A DNA stretch of 64,000 nucleotides. It comes from Anaerolineales bacterium (lineage in GTDB: Bacteria > Chloroflexota > Anaerolineae > Anaerolineales > UBA11858). The DNA lies in assembly GCA_016785015.1 (NCBI GenBank), contig JADHTJ010000002.1, positions 36,913 to 100,912 of the forward strand, read 5' to 3'. The notes beneath the pieces were generated by a model. It did no database searches, was not told the DNA's origin, and was given only the letters and a program-made list of their open reading frames with translations. The position numbers were made by a program, and so were the translations under genes. This document shows, piece by piece, positions 55,419-64,000 of this stretch. How positions within the stretch are numbered: the first letter of the stretch is position 1; each line of letters opens with the position of its first letter.

Positions 55419-56090
55419 TTAGCCCGTGTATGGTCGGTCGCTACCCGTGAGGATGCGAACCCCGGTTGCGATAGTGCCCAATGCGATACCTAATAAGATG
55501 CCGCGTGCGCCTGCTAAAGTAGGAACCCGCAGTATCCATTGACGAATTTCGGCCAAGATTGGCGCTTGCGCTGCGACTTGAGGCATAGCACCAATAAGCA
55601 GCATTAAAACAACTCCCACAAATACGACAGAGATCAAATTCAATCTGCGTGCTAGGAGGCGTGCCGCTGCATAAGTAAGGCTGATTGCTAAGACTGCCAT
55701 TAAGCTGGTTTCGATGGGGAGTTGAATGTAGTTGAAAATCCAGCTCGTGCGTTGAAAGTTTATTTCCTGCTGCGTAAATGTTTCCACGATATCGTATAGA
55801 CCGATACCTAATGTGATGATGAGTGTGATCAGCAGAATAAAACTGTATGATGCTTCTTCGTTGGCGCGAATCTTTGCCAGGTGAACAGAAGCCAGATTAA
55901 AAATACCCACCAGCATGGCTACGCCGGCCCAAACGATAGCGCCTTGCAACAAAAAGGCTCTCAGCAGCCCTAAGGTTGTGGCTTCACCGCTTGGGTCGTT
56001 GCCGAAAAAGTACCCCAAGAGCACCACGATTCCGACTCCGATTGCAAGCGCAGTAGAGACGGGTGATTTCAGTTTCAGGTTCAGGTTCAC
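55419..56090 (-). CDS. Polytopic membrane protein of unknown function (GTG start)
   Basis: Six-TM-like hydrophobic ORF, overlaps upstream gene. Confidence 0.75.
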   Translation of the reverse strand: MNLNLKLKSPVSTALAIGVGIVVLLGYFFGNDPSGEATTLGLLRAFLLQGAIVWAGVAMLVGIFNLASVHLAKIRANEEASYSFILLITLIITLGIGLYDIVETFTQQEINFQRTSWIFNYIQLPIETSLMAVLAISLTYAAARLLARRLNLISVVFVGVVLMLLIGAMPQVAAQAPILAEIRQWILRVPTLAGARGILLGIALGTIATGVRILTGSDRPYTG

Positions 56091-56869
56091 AATAATCCCC
56101 CAAAGATATCGGTAAATATCTGATCGATGCCTGCCAGTTTAAACAACACGCCAAGGATGATCACAACGATCAGCACCCAACGGAAAATATCTTGTGCTCT
56201 CAGGCTGGCAATATGCATCGGGCCGGCGTTCAGATAGGCTCCGCTAGCGTATACTTCTTCGCCGATGAGCGGTTCTTCGGATGTGGCATATAAGATGGCT
56301 TGCGCGGGAAGGTTGTCTGTTCCAGTAAGGGTCAGGTCACCATTGCGCTCACTCGCATCTGTGATTAAGGCGACTTCATTGCCGAAATGACCGATCAAAA
56401 TATGAGCAGTGGTTTTTTCGTCTTGAATGATGGGCAATGTTCCTGCAGCATACGAGAACGGGGTAAATCCTGCTAATTGACCTGTGGTGGGGTCATAGTG
56501 TTCGATATTGCCAATATCACGATAAGTGCTGCTGAGGGTGTCCCGGGTAAGGATTGCCAGGGAAGGGTCGCCAGCCGTGGCCACGGGTGGATTATCCCCC
56601 GTGGAAGCCGAACGGATCATGCCTTCCAGCGCGCTCAACCCGACGAAAGCTACTGCGCTTTCTGGCCCAGTCAGGTTGCCCCGTCCAATGCTGAGATGCA
56701 AACGAGAACCTGCTTCTACGGCTAATCCAATCGCCCGGCGAAGTCTGCTGAACGCGGGAATTTTCCGCAGACCAGATTCGGGCTGCTCGCGCTTTGCTGC
56801 CGTGAAGAGGATGATGAGCCCAGAGAAGGCTATAATGAAAGCCAGGCCAATGAGACCAGATATGGTCAC
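56087..56869 (-). CDS. DUF6754-like membrane protein (name from memory)
   Basis: Terminal TM helices flanking conserved soluble core IGRGNLTGPESAVAFVGLSALEGMIRSAS. Confidence 0.7.
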   Translation of the reverse strand: MTISGLIGLAFIIAFSGLIILFTAAKREQPESGLRKIPAFSRLRRAIGLAVEAGSRLHLSIGRGNLTGPESAVAFVGLSALEGMIRSASTGDNPPVATAGDPSLAILTRDTLSSTYRDIGNIEHYDPTTGQLAGFTPFSYAAGTLPIIQDEKTTAHILIGHFGNEVALITDASERNGDLTLTGTDNLPAQAILYATSEEPLIGEEVYASGAYLNAGPMHIASLRAQDIFRWVLIVVIILGVLFKLAGIDQIFTDIFGGLL

Positions 56870-56905
56870 GGCGAGCTACCTCCGTATTCCTTCGGTGTGG
56901 ATGGA

Positions 56906-57163
56906 TTAAATGCTCTGATCTGTCTGGCGCAAAAAGGTACTAAACGCCTTGGTTTGTGCGGGATTTTCCAGTACGTTTGCCAGAGCATCCCAATGGCCCT
57001 CCGGCAATACTTTTCCCAAGAAGGGCTGACTAAAATAAACAACCTGCGCACCCAGTAAGTTGAGTGGTCCTAGCGCATCGAGGATCAAAGCGGTGAGATC
57101 ATCTAGCCTCCATTGCTGGAGGGTTTCATGCCAAACTTGCCAGATTTGCTGGTCGTTATTCAC
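56906..57163 (-). CDS. Small unknown protein at head of operon (GTG start proposed)
   Basis: NNDQQIWQVWHETLQQWRLDDLTALILDALGPLNLLGAQ; ORF start 57280 runs into intergenic repeat. Confidence 0.55.
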   Translation of the reverse strand: MNNDQQIWQVWHETLQQWRLDDLTALILDALGPLNLLGAQVVYFSQPFLGKVLPEGHWDALANVLENPAQTKAFSTFLRQTDQSI

Positions 57164-57230
57164 ACGATAAGTATAGCATAAATCCAATTCGCGGGCATTT
57201 TGGGTGAAGGGTGATTTATGGGAAAACAAG

Positions 57231-57257
57231 CATCCCCGGATGTATCCTCCGGGGATG
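57231..57257. terminator. Hairpin between divergent/terminal genes
   Basis: CATCCCCGGA-tgtatcc-TCCGGGGATG. Confidence 0.5.
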
Positions 57258-57326
57258 AAGCTTTGAAAAGAGAAGGCCAACTGACGCGCTGTCAGACTGC
57301 TCTGATCGTTTGTATATGTTCGGGGG

Positions 57327-57554
57327 TTATTTTTCAGCGAAGGGATCGTAGCTTGGATTGGTCCCGGCGTATATGCAGCTTGGGCGTCCGTCTAAGTTGC
57401 AGGATGTGCCCTCGGAACAGCGGTGTCCAACTACGCGCGGGGGTTGGTCGGGGAGCCATTCGGCGGGGTGTACAACTTGCGCCTCAAGGCTGACTTCTTT
57501 ACCAACATGATGGCAAAAACGCACTTTTTCAACTTCCCAAATTCTTTCAGTCAT
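57327..57554 (-). CDS. Small Cys-rich protein (putative metal-binding)
   Basis: MTERIWEVEKVRFCHHVGKEVSLEAQVVHPAEWLPDQPPRVVGHRCSEGTSCNLDGRPSCIYAGTNPSYDPFAEK; RBS GGAGGT. Confidence 0.65.
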   Translation of the reverse strand: MTERIWEVEKVRFCHHVGKEVSLEAQVVHPAEWLPDQPPRVVGHRCSEGTSCNLDGRPSCIYAGTNPSYDPFAEK

Positions 57555-57837
57555 CGCGATACCTCCAAAATGCATCCTCTAGCTTATGTAGAGTATATCT
57601 AAGTTGATGAAATATGCAACAGTGACAGGCATCGCAAATTAGTATGACAATATTCTGGGTAAGATTTATCCTAATATGATTCCCCCATTGTGAGTTTTCC
57701 AATTGGTCTGAACCCTGCAAGAGCGAAGCATGCCCTGAGCATGTCGAAGGGAATCTCTCCAAACAGTGATCCAGATCCTTCGCTCTGCTCAGGATGACAT
57801 AAATTAGGGAATTTTTTGCACATAGGGTTAATTATTG

Positions 57838-57906
57838 CCCGCAGATAAACGCGGATAAATGGGATGGTTTCTAAATCAGCGTTTATCTGTGTTTATCTGC
57901 GGTTAC
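57838..57906. repeat. Dispersed intergenic inverted repeat
   Basis: CCGCAGATAAACGCGGATAAA...AGCGTTTATCTGTGTTTATCTGCGG. Confidence 0.65.
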
Positions 57907-57915
57907 AAAATAAGA

Positions 57916-58039
57916 GGGTTCTATGGGAATTGCCGTGAGAAACCTCACATTTGGGGGCAGGGAGCGTGCTCCTCACGCTCCCTGCCCCCAAATGTGGCCC
58001 CTTACCAAGGGCCCTTACCACGGCGATTCCTAGAGACCT
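57916..58039. mobile_element. About 124-bp hairpin MITE bounded by GGTTCTATGGGAATTGCCGTGAGAAACC units
   Basis: Inverted terminal units 57916-57944 and 58012-58038; perfect 23-bp palindrome 57946-57968/57974-57996. Confidence 0.75.
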
Positions 58040-58087
58040 AATAAGAGTAGGGGTATATGTTACTTCGCCAGTGGTAGAATCGTTTTC

Positions 58088-59128
58088 ATGAAACGTTGGC
58101 AATTTTGGCTCGGCGTTGTTATTAGCGTTTTGCTCATGTATCTGGCCTTGCGCGGCTTGCAGCTAGGTGACGTTGGTACGGCCTTACTTGAAGCCAGCTA
58201 TTGGTGGTTGATCCCTGGGGTGGCTGTGTATTTTATCGGCGTTTGGGTGCGTGCCTGGCGCTGGCATTATCTGCTGCGCCCGGTGAAAGCGATTCCTACG
58301 AAAACCATGTTTCCCATCGTGGCAATTGGCTATATGGGCAACAATATCTACCCGGCCCGCGCGGGTGAGCTTTTGCGATCTGTGGTGCTTAAACGGCGAG
58401 AACAGGTGCCTGTTTCTGCTTCCCTAGCGACAATTATCGTGGAGCGTGTTTTCGATGGTGTGGTCATGCTGGCTTTCGTATTTTTGAATCTGCCCGAATT
58501 GGCACGCCTGACAGTTGATTCTGGCTTTGTAGGGAATATCCAAACTCTGGCTCTTTGGGGGGCAGCCGCCTTCATTGGTGTCTTAGCAATATTCTTATTA
58601 GCCGCCATGTTCCCGAAAATCACCGAACGCCTGATCCGATGGTTTACGCAGCGTCTTGTTCCCGAGCGATTCCGCGAGAAGATTCTGGCGATCGCTTTGC
58701 GTTTTCTCGGGGGTTTAGAGTCTCTCCGATCACCGCGCGAGGCTTTGATGGTTTTCCTCACCTCGGTTGTGATCTGGCTTTTAGAGACGGGTAAATACTG
58801 GTTTGTGATGCATGCCTTCAACTTCCAGGTCAGCTTCTTTGCACTGATGCTGATGAATGGCATTGTTAATCTGGCAACGACCATCCCTTCAGCCCCGGGC
58901 TATGTGGGCACCTTTGACGCCCCTGGTATCGCCGTGCTGAAAGCCTATGGCGTAAGTAGCGCTGTCGCAGCAAGTTATACTTTGGTATTACATGTTGCCC
59001 TTTGGCTGCCTATTACGGTGTTGGGTGCAATTTACATGGCGAAAGAAGGCATCAAATGGGGGGATGATTTGGATACAATGCAAGGAAGTAATAATCAAGA
59101 ATCTTATGGAGTGAATCCCCATGACTAG
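58088..59128 (+). CDS. Lysylphosphatidylglycerol synthase TM-region/UPF0104-family membrane protein
   Basis: YFIGVWVRAWRWHYLLRPV, YPARAGELLRSVVLKRR, PSAPGYVGTFDAPGIAVL. Confidence 0.9.
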   Translation: MKRWQFWLGVVISVLLMYLALRGLQLGDVGTALLEASYWWLIPGVAVYFIGVWVRAWRWHYLLRPVKAIPTKTMFPIVAIGYMGNNIYPARAGELLRSVVLKRREQVPVSASLATIIVERVFDGVVMLAFVFLNLPELARLTVDSGFVGNIQTLALWGAAAFIGVLAIFLLAAMFPKITERLIRWFTQRLVPERFREKILAIALRFLGGLESLRSPREALMVFLTSVVIWLLETGKYWFVMHAFNFQVSFFALMLMNGIVNLATTIPSAPGYVGTFDAPGIAVLKAYGVSSAVAASYTLVLHVALWLPITVLGAIYMAKEGIKWGDDLDTMQGSNNQESYGVNPHD

Positions 59129-62100
59129 ACGAATTCCCATAGTGTTGATCATTTGTGTTATGTTGGGTTTAGCTGCTTGTGCTGAGAGTCCTGCAGAAAC
59201 ACCCGCACCAATTAGTGAGCCTACGGCTCAATTAACTGATGAAGTCGTTGAGACGCCAGAGGTAGATGCAGTTGCGCCGCAAGTATATATCAGTGAAGTA
59301 CTTGGTGGAATAAAGGGTAATAATAATTTTGAATTCATCGAGTTATACAATGTGGGTAGTGCGGCACCCTACGATCTCAGGGGTATATCCCTTTGGTACA
59401 AGTTGGCAGATGGGGAAGAAGAGCAACTGGTTTTTGAGTGGAACGACCATGCCTTGATTCCACCCCAGAGACATTATTTGCTGGGAAGGTCGGGTGAAGA
59501 TTATAAAGTTGAAGTTGATGCTGTTATTGAACTCCCCTTAGTGCCTCAGCGTGGGGGTTTGCAGTTACGCGCGGTGGACGGCACCGTACTGGACAGTTTG
59601 GCCTGGGGTAGCGGAGATAGTGAATTCACCGAAGGTGCGCCCGCGGTAGGTATGAGCAATGGAGTCTCCATAGAACGCGCGCCTGCAGGGGTTGCCGGTA
59701 ATGGCACAGATACGAATAACAATGAAGCTGATTTCGCTCAAAAACAGTACCCCAATCCGCAAAATACGGGCAGCCCTGCTGCGCCTAAAACGGATACGGT
59801 ATTAAAAATCTCTTTGGAAGCTCCTGAAGACGTAGAACCTGGAGAAGAATTTTCGTACTCAATTTCAGTGTTCAACCAGACCGGAAAAGCAGTGAGCGAT
59901 TTGGTTGTTCAATTGCCTATCCCCAAGGTGTTTGAAATCCTTGAGGTCGCTGATGGCATGCAAGTCAGTGAGAAAGCTACCTTCTGGGATTTAGCCACGA
60001 TTGGTGAGAATAACCATGTTGTTTTGTGGTCGCTGACTAGTTTGGCTGCCGATGAGACTAAAACAGCATCAATTCAGGTAAAGGCACCGTGGACATATCT
60101 ATCCGCTGAGGTTTCGAATTACTCTGTTCAAGCCTCCGATTGGCCTCAGGCTGGTTTCGGGGGTACTGTGCGCACCGAGTTTGCCGGGGGTGCTATTCCT
60201 ATCGGGATCGCCCGCTCTTTCGTCAATGAAGAGATAATCGTCGAGGGCATTGCCACTATGTACACCGGTGGCTATTATGCCGGCAGCGGCAACACCAAAT
60301 TCTATATGGAAGATGAGACCGGTGGTATCCAAGTTTGGGTGGACGATGGCGAAGGGGAAGTTGAAGTGTCCTTGGGGGATCGCGTGCGCGTCAGAGGCAT
60401 ACTGCTGGCGTATCGCGGCGCTATGGAATTGGCTCCCCCAGTGGATGGTGTCGAAGTCATCGAGAAGGGCATTGATACATCCCTTTGGGCGGCAACCCTG
60501 GCCAGTGTAGAAGAAGTTGATAATGATAACTTGAACCTGCCTGGGAAATTGGTCCAGGCCGAGGGCACAGTAGCACGCGTGGAGGAGTTCTCATACAGCT
60601 ATGAGATCGATCTGGTGGACGATGCCGGTCATCTAGCCAGCATCTATGTTGACAAATTGACCAATATCAGCGTGGAAGCCATTGAAAGCGGCGAGAAATA
60701 CCGTATCTCTGGCGTTATAGAAGTGCTTGATTCCAGTCAGCGGATGTATCCCCGCATCCAAGGTGACTTGGTGAAAGTTTACCCGCCGGGATTGTATCTC
60801 GATCTGGCCGCACCAAATAACGTTTCAGCTGGAGAAAATTTCTCTGTCTCACTGACCGTTACCAATCACACTACTGATGTGCTCAGCGATGTAGTCATCA
60901 CCGCTCCGCTGCCTTTATATGATTTCACGGTCGAGTACATAACAGATGGCGGTGTAAAAGAGAACGATGCGATCATTTGGACGATCTCAGAGTTGGCAGG
61001 AGATGGCGGCTCCGTTTTAGTTTCATTTGAAGCCAACAGCATCACCGCGGATGCTTCTCTTCGGTTAGATCAAGCCCAGGCTGTAGCTGCTGATTGGCCC
61101 GAAACTGGGAGCAGTCAAACGCACTACATCTTCTTAGGAGAGACGGTGCCTGTTTGGGCTATTCAGGGTGAAGGGTCCCGCTCACCGTATATTTTCAACA
61201 CGGCTACAAGCACGGGTGTTGTCACGGGCGTCTTCCCAGAATTAGAAGGATTCTGGATCCAAGCCCTCGATGACGATGATAATCCACAGACTTCTGAGGG
61301 TTTGTACATCTACACAGGTGAAATGGAAATTCCTGTGCTGCCCGGTGATTGGGTTCAGGTGACCGGCGCGGTACGCGAGTCGTATCAACAAACCCAATTG
61401 CAAGTCGCTGCACCGGAAGATATCCTTGTGCTAAGTTCGGGTCACTCGCTACCGCTCCCCGTTGAGCTTGATCCGCCTGCCAGTATGGCCGAGTCTGAAA
61501 TTTATAATGAAGCACTGGAAGGCATGTTTGTGCAAGTTACTGGTCCTGCGCTGGCTGTCGCGCCGACCAATCGCTATGGGGAATATGCCTTAGTACGCTC
61601 TGAACATGAAGTAGAACGGTTGTGGCAGGGCGGGGAGAACGGCATTGCCATCCTGGTTGACGATGGCAGTGCCGCATCGCACGACGATAGCTCAATGTTG
61701 GAATACACCATCAATACTGGCGACCAGGTCAGCGGTCTGGCGGGCCCGCTGGCCTACACATTTGGCAGCTATAAGATCGAGCCTGTAACAGTTCAAAAAG
61801 TTATACCCGCTGGATCTGAATTACCCAGCCTGTCCCCTTTAGCGAGTGATGAATTTAGTCTGATGAGTTGGAATGTCGAGAACCTCTTCGACTTTCAGAG
61901 TCCCAATCCATCCAGCCCTCCCATGCCAACCATAGACGAGTACAAACTGTATATTGAAAAAGTTGCTAATACCATTGTGGCATCGGGTTTGCCAACAGTA
62001 ATCGGTTTGCAGGAAGTGGAAAATATCGGCGTTCTCGAAGATATAGCTGAGCATGAAGCTCTGGCAGGTTATGGCTATCAGCCCGTGTTGATTGAAGGTA

Positions 62101-62687
62101 CGGATAGCCGCGGCATCGATGTCGGCTATCTTGTCCGCAGCGATCAGGCAACTGTGCTGTCAGAGTATCAGTATGTCGCTCCCGAAGGGCTCACCAGCCG
62201 GCCGCCGCTGCTTGTTGAAGTTGAAGTGACTACCGCTGCCGGATCAGCGACGGTGTTTGTGCTCAACAATCATTTCACCTCGATGAGTGGTGGCGAAGCA
62301 GCTACTGAGCCGCGCCGCAATGCGCAGGCGGCCTGGAATGTGACCGTGATGGAAGAAATTTTGGCTGAAAATCCGGGTGCTTATTTAAGTGTGATGGGCG
62401 ATCTGAACTCGTACTATGATGCGCTGCCCATCGATACCTTACGGGAGGCTGGGTTGGCACACGTGTTTGAAGTTCTTCCTGCCTCCGAGCGGTATACCTA
62501 TATTTACCAGGGTGCTTCCCAGGTGTTGGATCACATCCTCGTGACTCCTGATTTGATGAATTTGCTGCGCCGCGTGGACGTGCTGCATGTCAACGCCGAT
62601 TTCGCCCCCGCACTGCCCGGCGACGGTTCCCCCCAGCGCAAATCGGATCACGACCCTGTGATTGCGGTCTTTTCTTTGACACCATAA
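59121..62687 (+). CDS. Large lipoprotein: lamin-tail domain, DUF11-like repeats, OB-like domains, C-terminal endonuclease/exonuclease/phosphatase domain
   Basis: Lipobox LAAC; ISEVLGGIKGNNNFEFIELYN; LMSWNVENLFD, IGLQEVEN, VMGDLNSYYDALPI, QRKSDHDPVIAVF. Confidence 0.9.
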   Translation: MTRRIPIVLIICVMLGLAACAESPAETPAPISEPTAQLTDEVVETPEVDAVAPQVYISEVLGGIKGNNNFEFIELYNVGSAAPYDLRGISLWYKLADGEEEQLVFEWNDHALIPPQRHYLLGRSGEDYKVEVDAVIELPLVPQRGGLQLRAVDGTVLDSLAWGSGDSEFTEGAPAVGMSNGVSIERAPAGVAGNGTDTNNNEADFAQKQYPNPQNTGSPAAPKTDTVLKISLEAPEDVEPGEEFSYSISVFNQTGKAVSDLVVQLPIPKVFEILEVADGMQVSEKATFWDLATIGENNHVVLWSLTSLAADETKTASIQVKAPWTYLSAEVSNYSVQASDWPQAGFGGTVRTEFAGGAIPIGIARSFVNEEIIVEGIATMYTGGYYAGSGNTKFYMEDETGGIQVWVDDGEGEVEVSLGDRVRVRGILLAYRGAMELAPPVDGVEVIEKGIDTSLWAATLASVEEVDNDNLNLPGKLVQAEGTVARVEEFSYSYEIDLVDDAGHLASIYVDKLTNISVEAIESGEKYRISGVIEVLDSSQRMYPRIQGDLVKVYPPGLYLDLAAPNNVSAGENFSVSLTVTNHTTDVLSDVVITAPLPLYDFTVEYITDGGVKENDAIIWTISELAGDGGSVLVSFEANSITADASLRLDQAQAVAADWPETGSSQTHYIFLGETVPVWAIQGEGSRSPYIFNTATSTGVVTGVFPELEGFWIQALDDDDNPQTSEGLYIYTGEMEIPVLPGDWVQVTGAVRESYQQTQLQVAAPEDILVLSSGHSLPLPVELDPPASMAESEIYNEALEGMFVQVTGPALAVAPTNRYGEYALVRSEHEVERLWQGGENGIAILVDDGSAASHDDSSMLEYTINTGDQVSGLAGPLAYTFGSYKIEPVTVQKVIPAGSELPSLSPLASDEFSLMSWNVENLFDFQSPNPSSPPMPTIDEYKLYIEKVANTIVASGLPTVIGLQEVENIGVLEDIAEHEALAGYGYQPVLIEGTDSRGIDVGYLVRSDQATVLSEYQYVAPEGLTSRPPLLVEVEVTTAAGSATVFVLNNHFTSMSGGEAATEPRRNAQAAWNVTVMEEILAENPGAYLSVMGDLNSYYDALPIDTLREAGLAHVFEVLPASERYTYIYQGASQVLDHILVTPDLMNLLRRVDVLHVNADFAPALPGDGSPQRKSDHDPVIAVFSLTP

Positions 62688-62832
62688 TTTACAGGGAACT
62701 TTCACTTTCGCAAAGAAATTCTCATTCGATATCTTTGCGTTATACTCTATGTAGCTAAAAGAGTTTTTCTGGTCACCGGGATGTTTTAATCACGAATGGT
62801 ATCGAATGACACAAATTGCACGAATAAACATA

Positions 62833-62940
62833 ACTCATGTTACGCAACCAAAAGAGAAATATCCCTAAAAATAGGGGGTGGGGGCGAAGCCCAAACCCCC
62901 TATTTTTAGGACTTTCCCGCTACGCGTGCGTAACATGAGT
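62833..62940. mobile_element. 108-bp hairpin MITE with TIR ACTCATGTTACGCA
   Basis: TIRs 62833-62846/62927-62940; internal hairpin CCTAAAAATAGGGGG...CCCCCTATTTTTAGG; inserted in a dispersed inverted repeat. Confidence 0.75.
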
Positions 62941-63007
62941 AAACATTCGTGACATTCGGAAAATCCGTGCCCATTCGTGATTAGTTGCTAAGAAAGTTGG
63001 TGTGCTG

Positions 63008-63685
63008 ATGAGTAAAGAAGACACCATTCCCCATGAAAAGCTGCGAGTGTTGATTGCCGATGATGTGCAAGCGACACGCCGTAGCACGCGCTTGATGTTG
63101 GCAGAACACCCCATGGTCGAAGTGGTCGCTATTGCCCGTGATGGTGAAGAAGCTGTCAAACTTGCCCGCAAGCACATGCCGGATATCGCCATCATGGATA
63201 TCAATATGCCCAAGATGGATGGCCTCTCAGCCATTCAAGCCATGGCGGAATTCCACCCCAGTATTGCCAATATCATTATCTCCTCAGAGAAAGATGAAAA
63301 AACCTTGCGCGACGCAATGACCATTGGCGCGCGCGAATATCTGCTCAAACCTTTCACTATCGAAGAGATTATCATGGCCGTCAATCGGGTGAGCAAGATA
63401 GTTCTGGAAAATCGCAAACGTCTTGCCTCTGATGACCAGGCCCGTAAGGATCGCGAAAAATACCTAAAACAGTTAGCTCATGAGTATGCTAAAACCCGAC
63501 GCGTCGACAATGAAGCCCTGGAAGTTTTCGAGAAACTGGCAACCAATCCGAAATGTGAGCTGCACTGGTTGATGAACCTGGCATTGATCTATCTAATCCG
63601 TAGAAAGTGGGGACAGTTGAAAAACCTTGCCGCACGCTTAGAAAAGCAAACCCGTAATCCCATTTCACCCAACCAAAAGTTGTAA
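63008..63685 (+). CDS. Orphan CheY-like response regulator with helical C-terminal extension
   Basis: VLIADDVQATRRSTRLML, IAIMDINMPKMDGLSAI, GAREYLLKPF; no DNA-binding domain apparent. Confidence 0.88.
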   Translation: MSKEDTIPHEKLRVLIADDVQATRRSTRLMLAEHPMVEVVAIARDGEEAVKLARKHMPDIAIMDINMPKMDGLSAIQAMAEFHPSIANIIISSEKDEKTLRDAMTIGAREYLLKPFTIEEIIMAVNRVSKIVLENRKRLASDDQARKDREKYLKQLAHEYAKTRRVDNEALEVFEKLATNPKCELHWLMNLALIYLIRRKWGQLKNLAARLEKQTRNPISPNQKL

Positions 63686-63905
63686 TAGAAACTGTTCATT
63701 ACTCTTGTAATCCCTTATCATGGCGGTAAAATTTGGGGCGTGTTTCGATTTCTTAAATCAACGAATGGAATCTGAGTTGCGCTAAGCCTTATTTATCGTT
63801 GAGCGGAGGCGAAGTCGTGGTCAAAACGCTGATGCATTCCCTTCGACTTTGCTCTGCTCCGCTTAGTACCTTAACAGTGAAAAGTTTGCACAAAAAACAA
63901 GAAAA

Positions 63906-64000
63906 TCAGACCTGATCAAGATGAGCAAGGGCTAATTCAGGGATGACCACCATCTCACGCAGTTTCAACGCCATCACGAGCGCCTGACGGCCAAACTCAG
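63906..64000 (-). CDS. C-terminal end of an unidentified protein, truncated by window edge
   Basis: Open frame EFGRQALVMALKLREMVVIPELALAHLDQV* running off the right edge. Confidence 0.4.
   Translation of the reverse strand, partial: EFGRQALVMALKLREMVVIPELALAHLDQV

Noticed and set aside
58348-58884. 178-aa minus-strand ORF over the LPG-synthase-like gene
   Set aside because: Antisense shadow ORF with biased composition.
1-64000. CRISPR arrays, rRNA, tRNA genes
   Set aside because: No regularly spaced direct repeats with unique spacers and no convincing rRNA/tRNA sequence were seen by eye; tRNAscan/Infernal would be needed to exclude small RNAs.

Overview
The window looks like an Anaerolineae/Chloroflexota-type chromosome segment (inferred from gene content). 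It holds about 50 protein genes and no rRNA, recognisable tRNA or CRISPR array. Recognisable housekeeping genes: alr (5' truncated), tyrS, kynU, a class I fumarase alpha subunit, mutS2, glpX, rsmG, azlCD, recF, def and a phosphohexomutase. The parts that stand out are: (1) a tight minus-strand operon at about 48.8-57.2 kb of mostly unassigned membrane proteins, with a MutL-type (glutamate mutase L) ASKHA ATPase and an 809-aa zinc-ribbon protein carrying an array of [LI]PxW[LMF] motifs; (2) a dense layer of small mobile repeats. These include a complete IS1182-type element with 6-bp target duplication, a 121-bp hairpin MITE with nearly the same termini and an equivalent target duplication, a TAGGTAGTGTTGACA-TIR family whose ends supply TAG stop codons for two genes, and two further hairpin MITEs; (3) a ferredoxin-adenylate cyclase gene broken by one in-frame TAG and a Cys-to-Tyr change; (4) an FtsW fused to a transpeptidase-like domain without visible SxxK or KTG motifs; (5) an SDR gene remnant translationally coupled to a quinone oxidoreductase. 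All calls come from reading the sequence and supplied translations; no database search was run.
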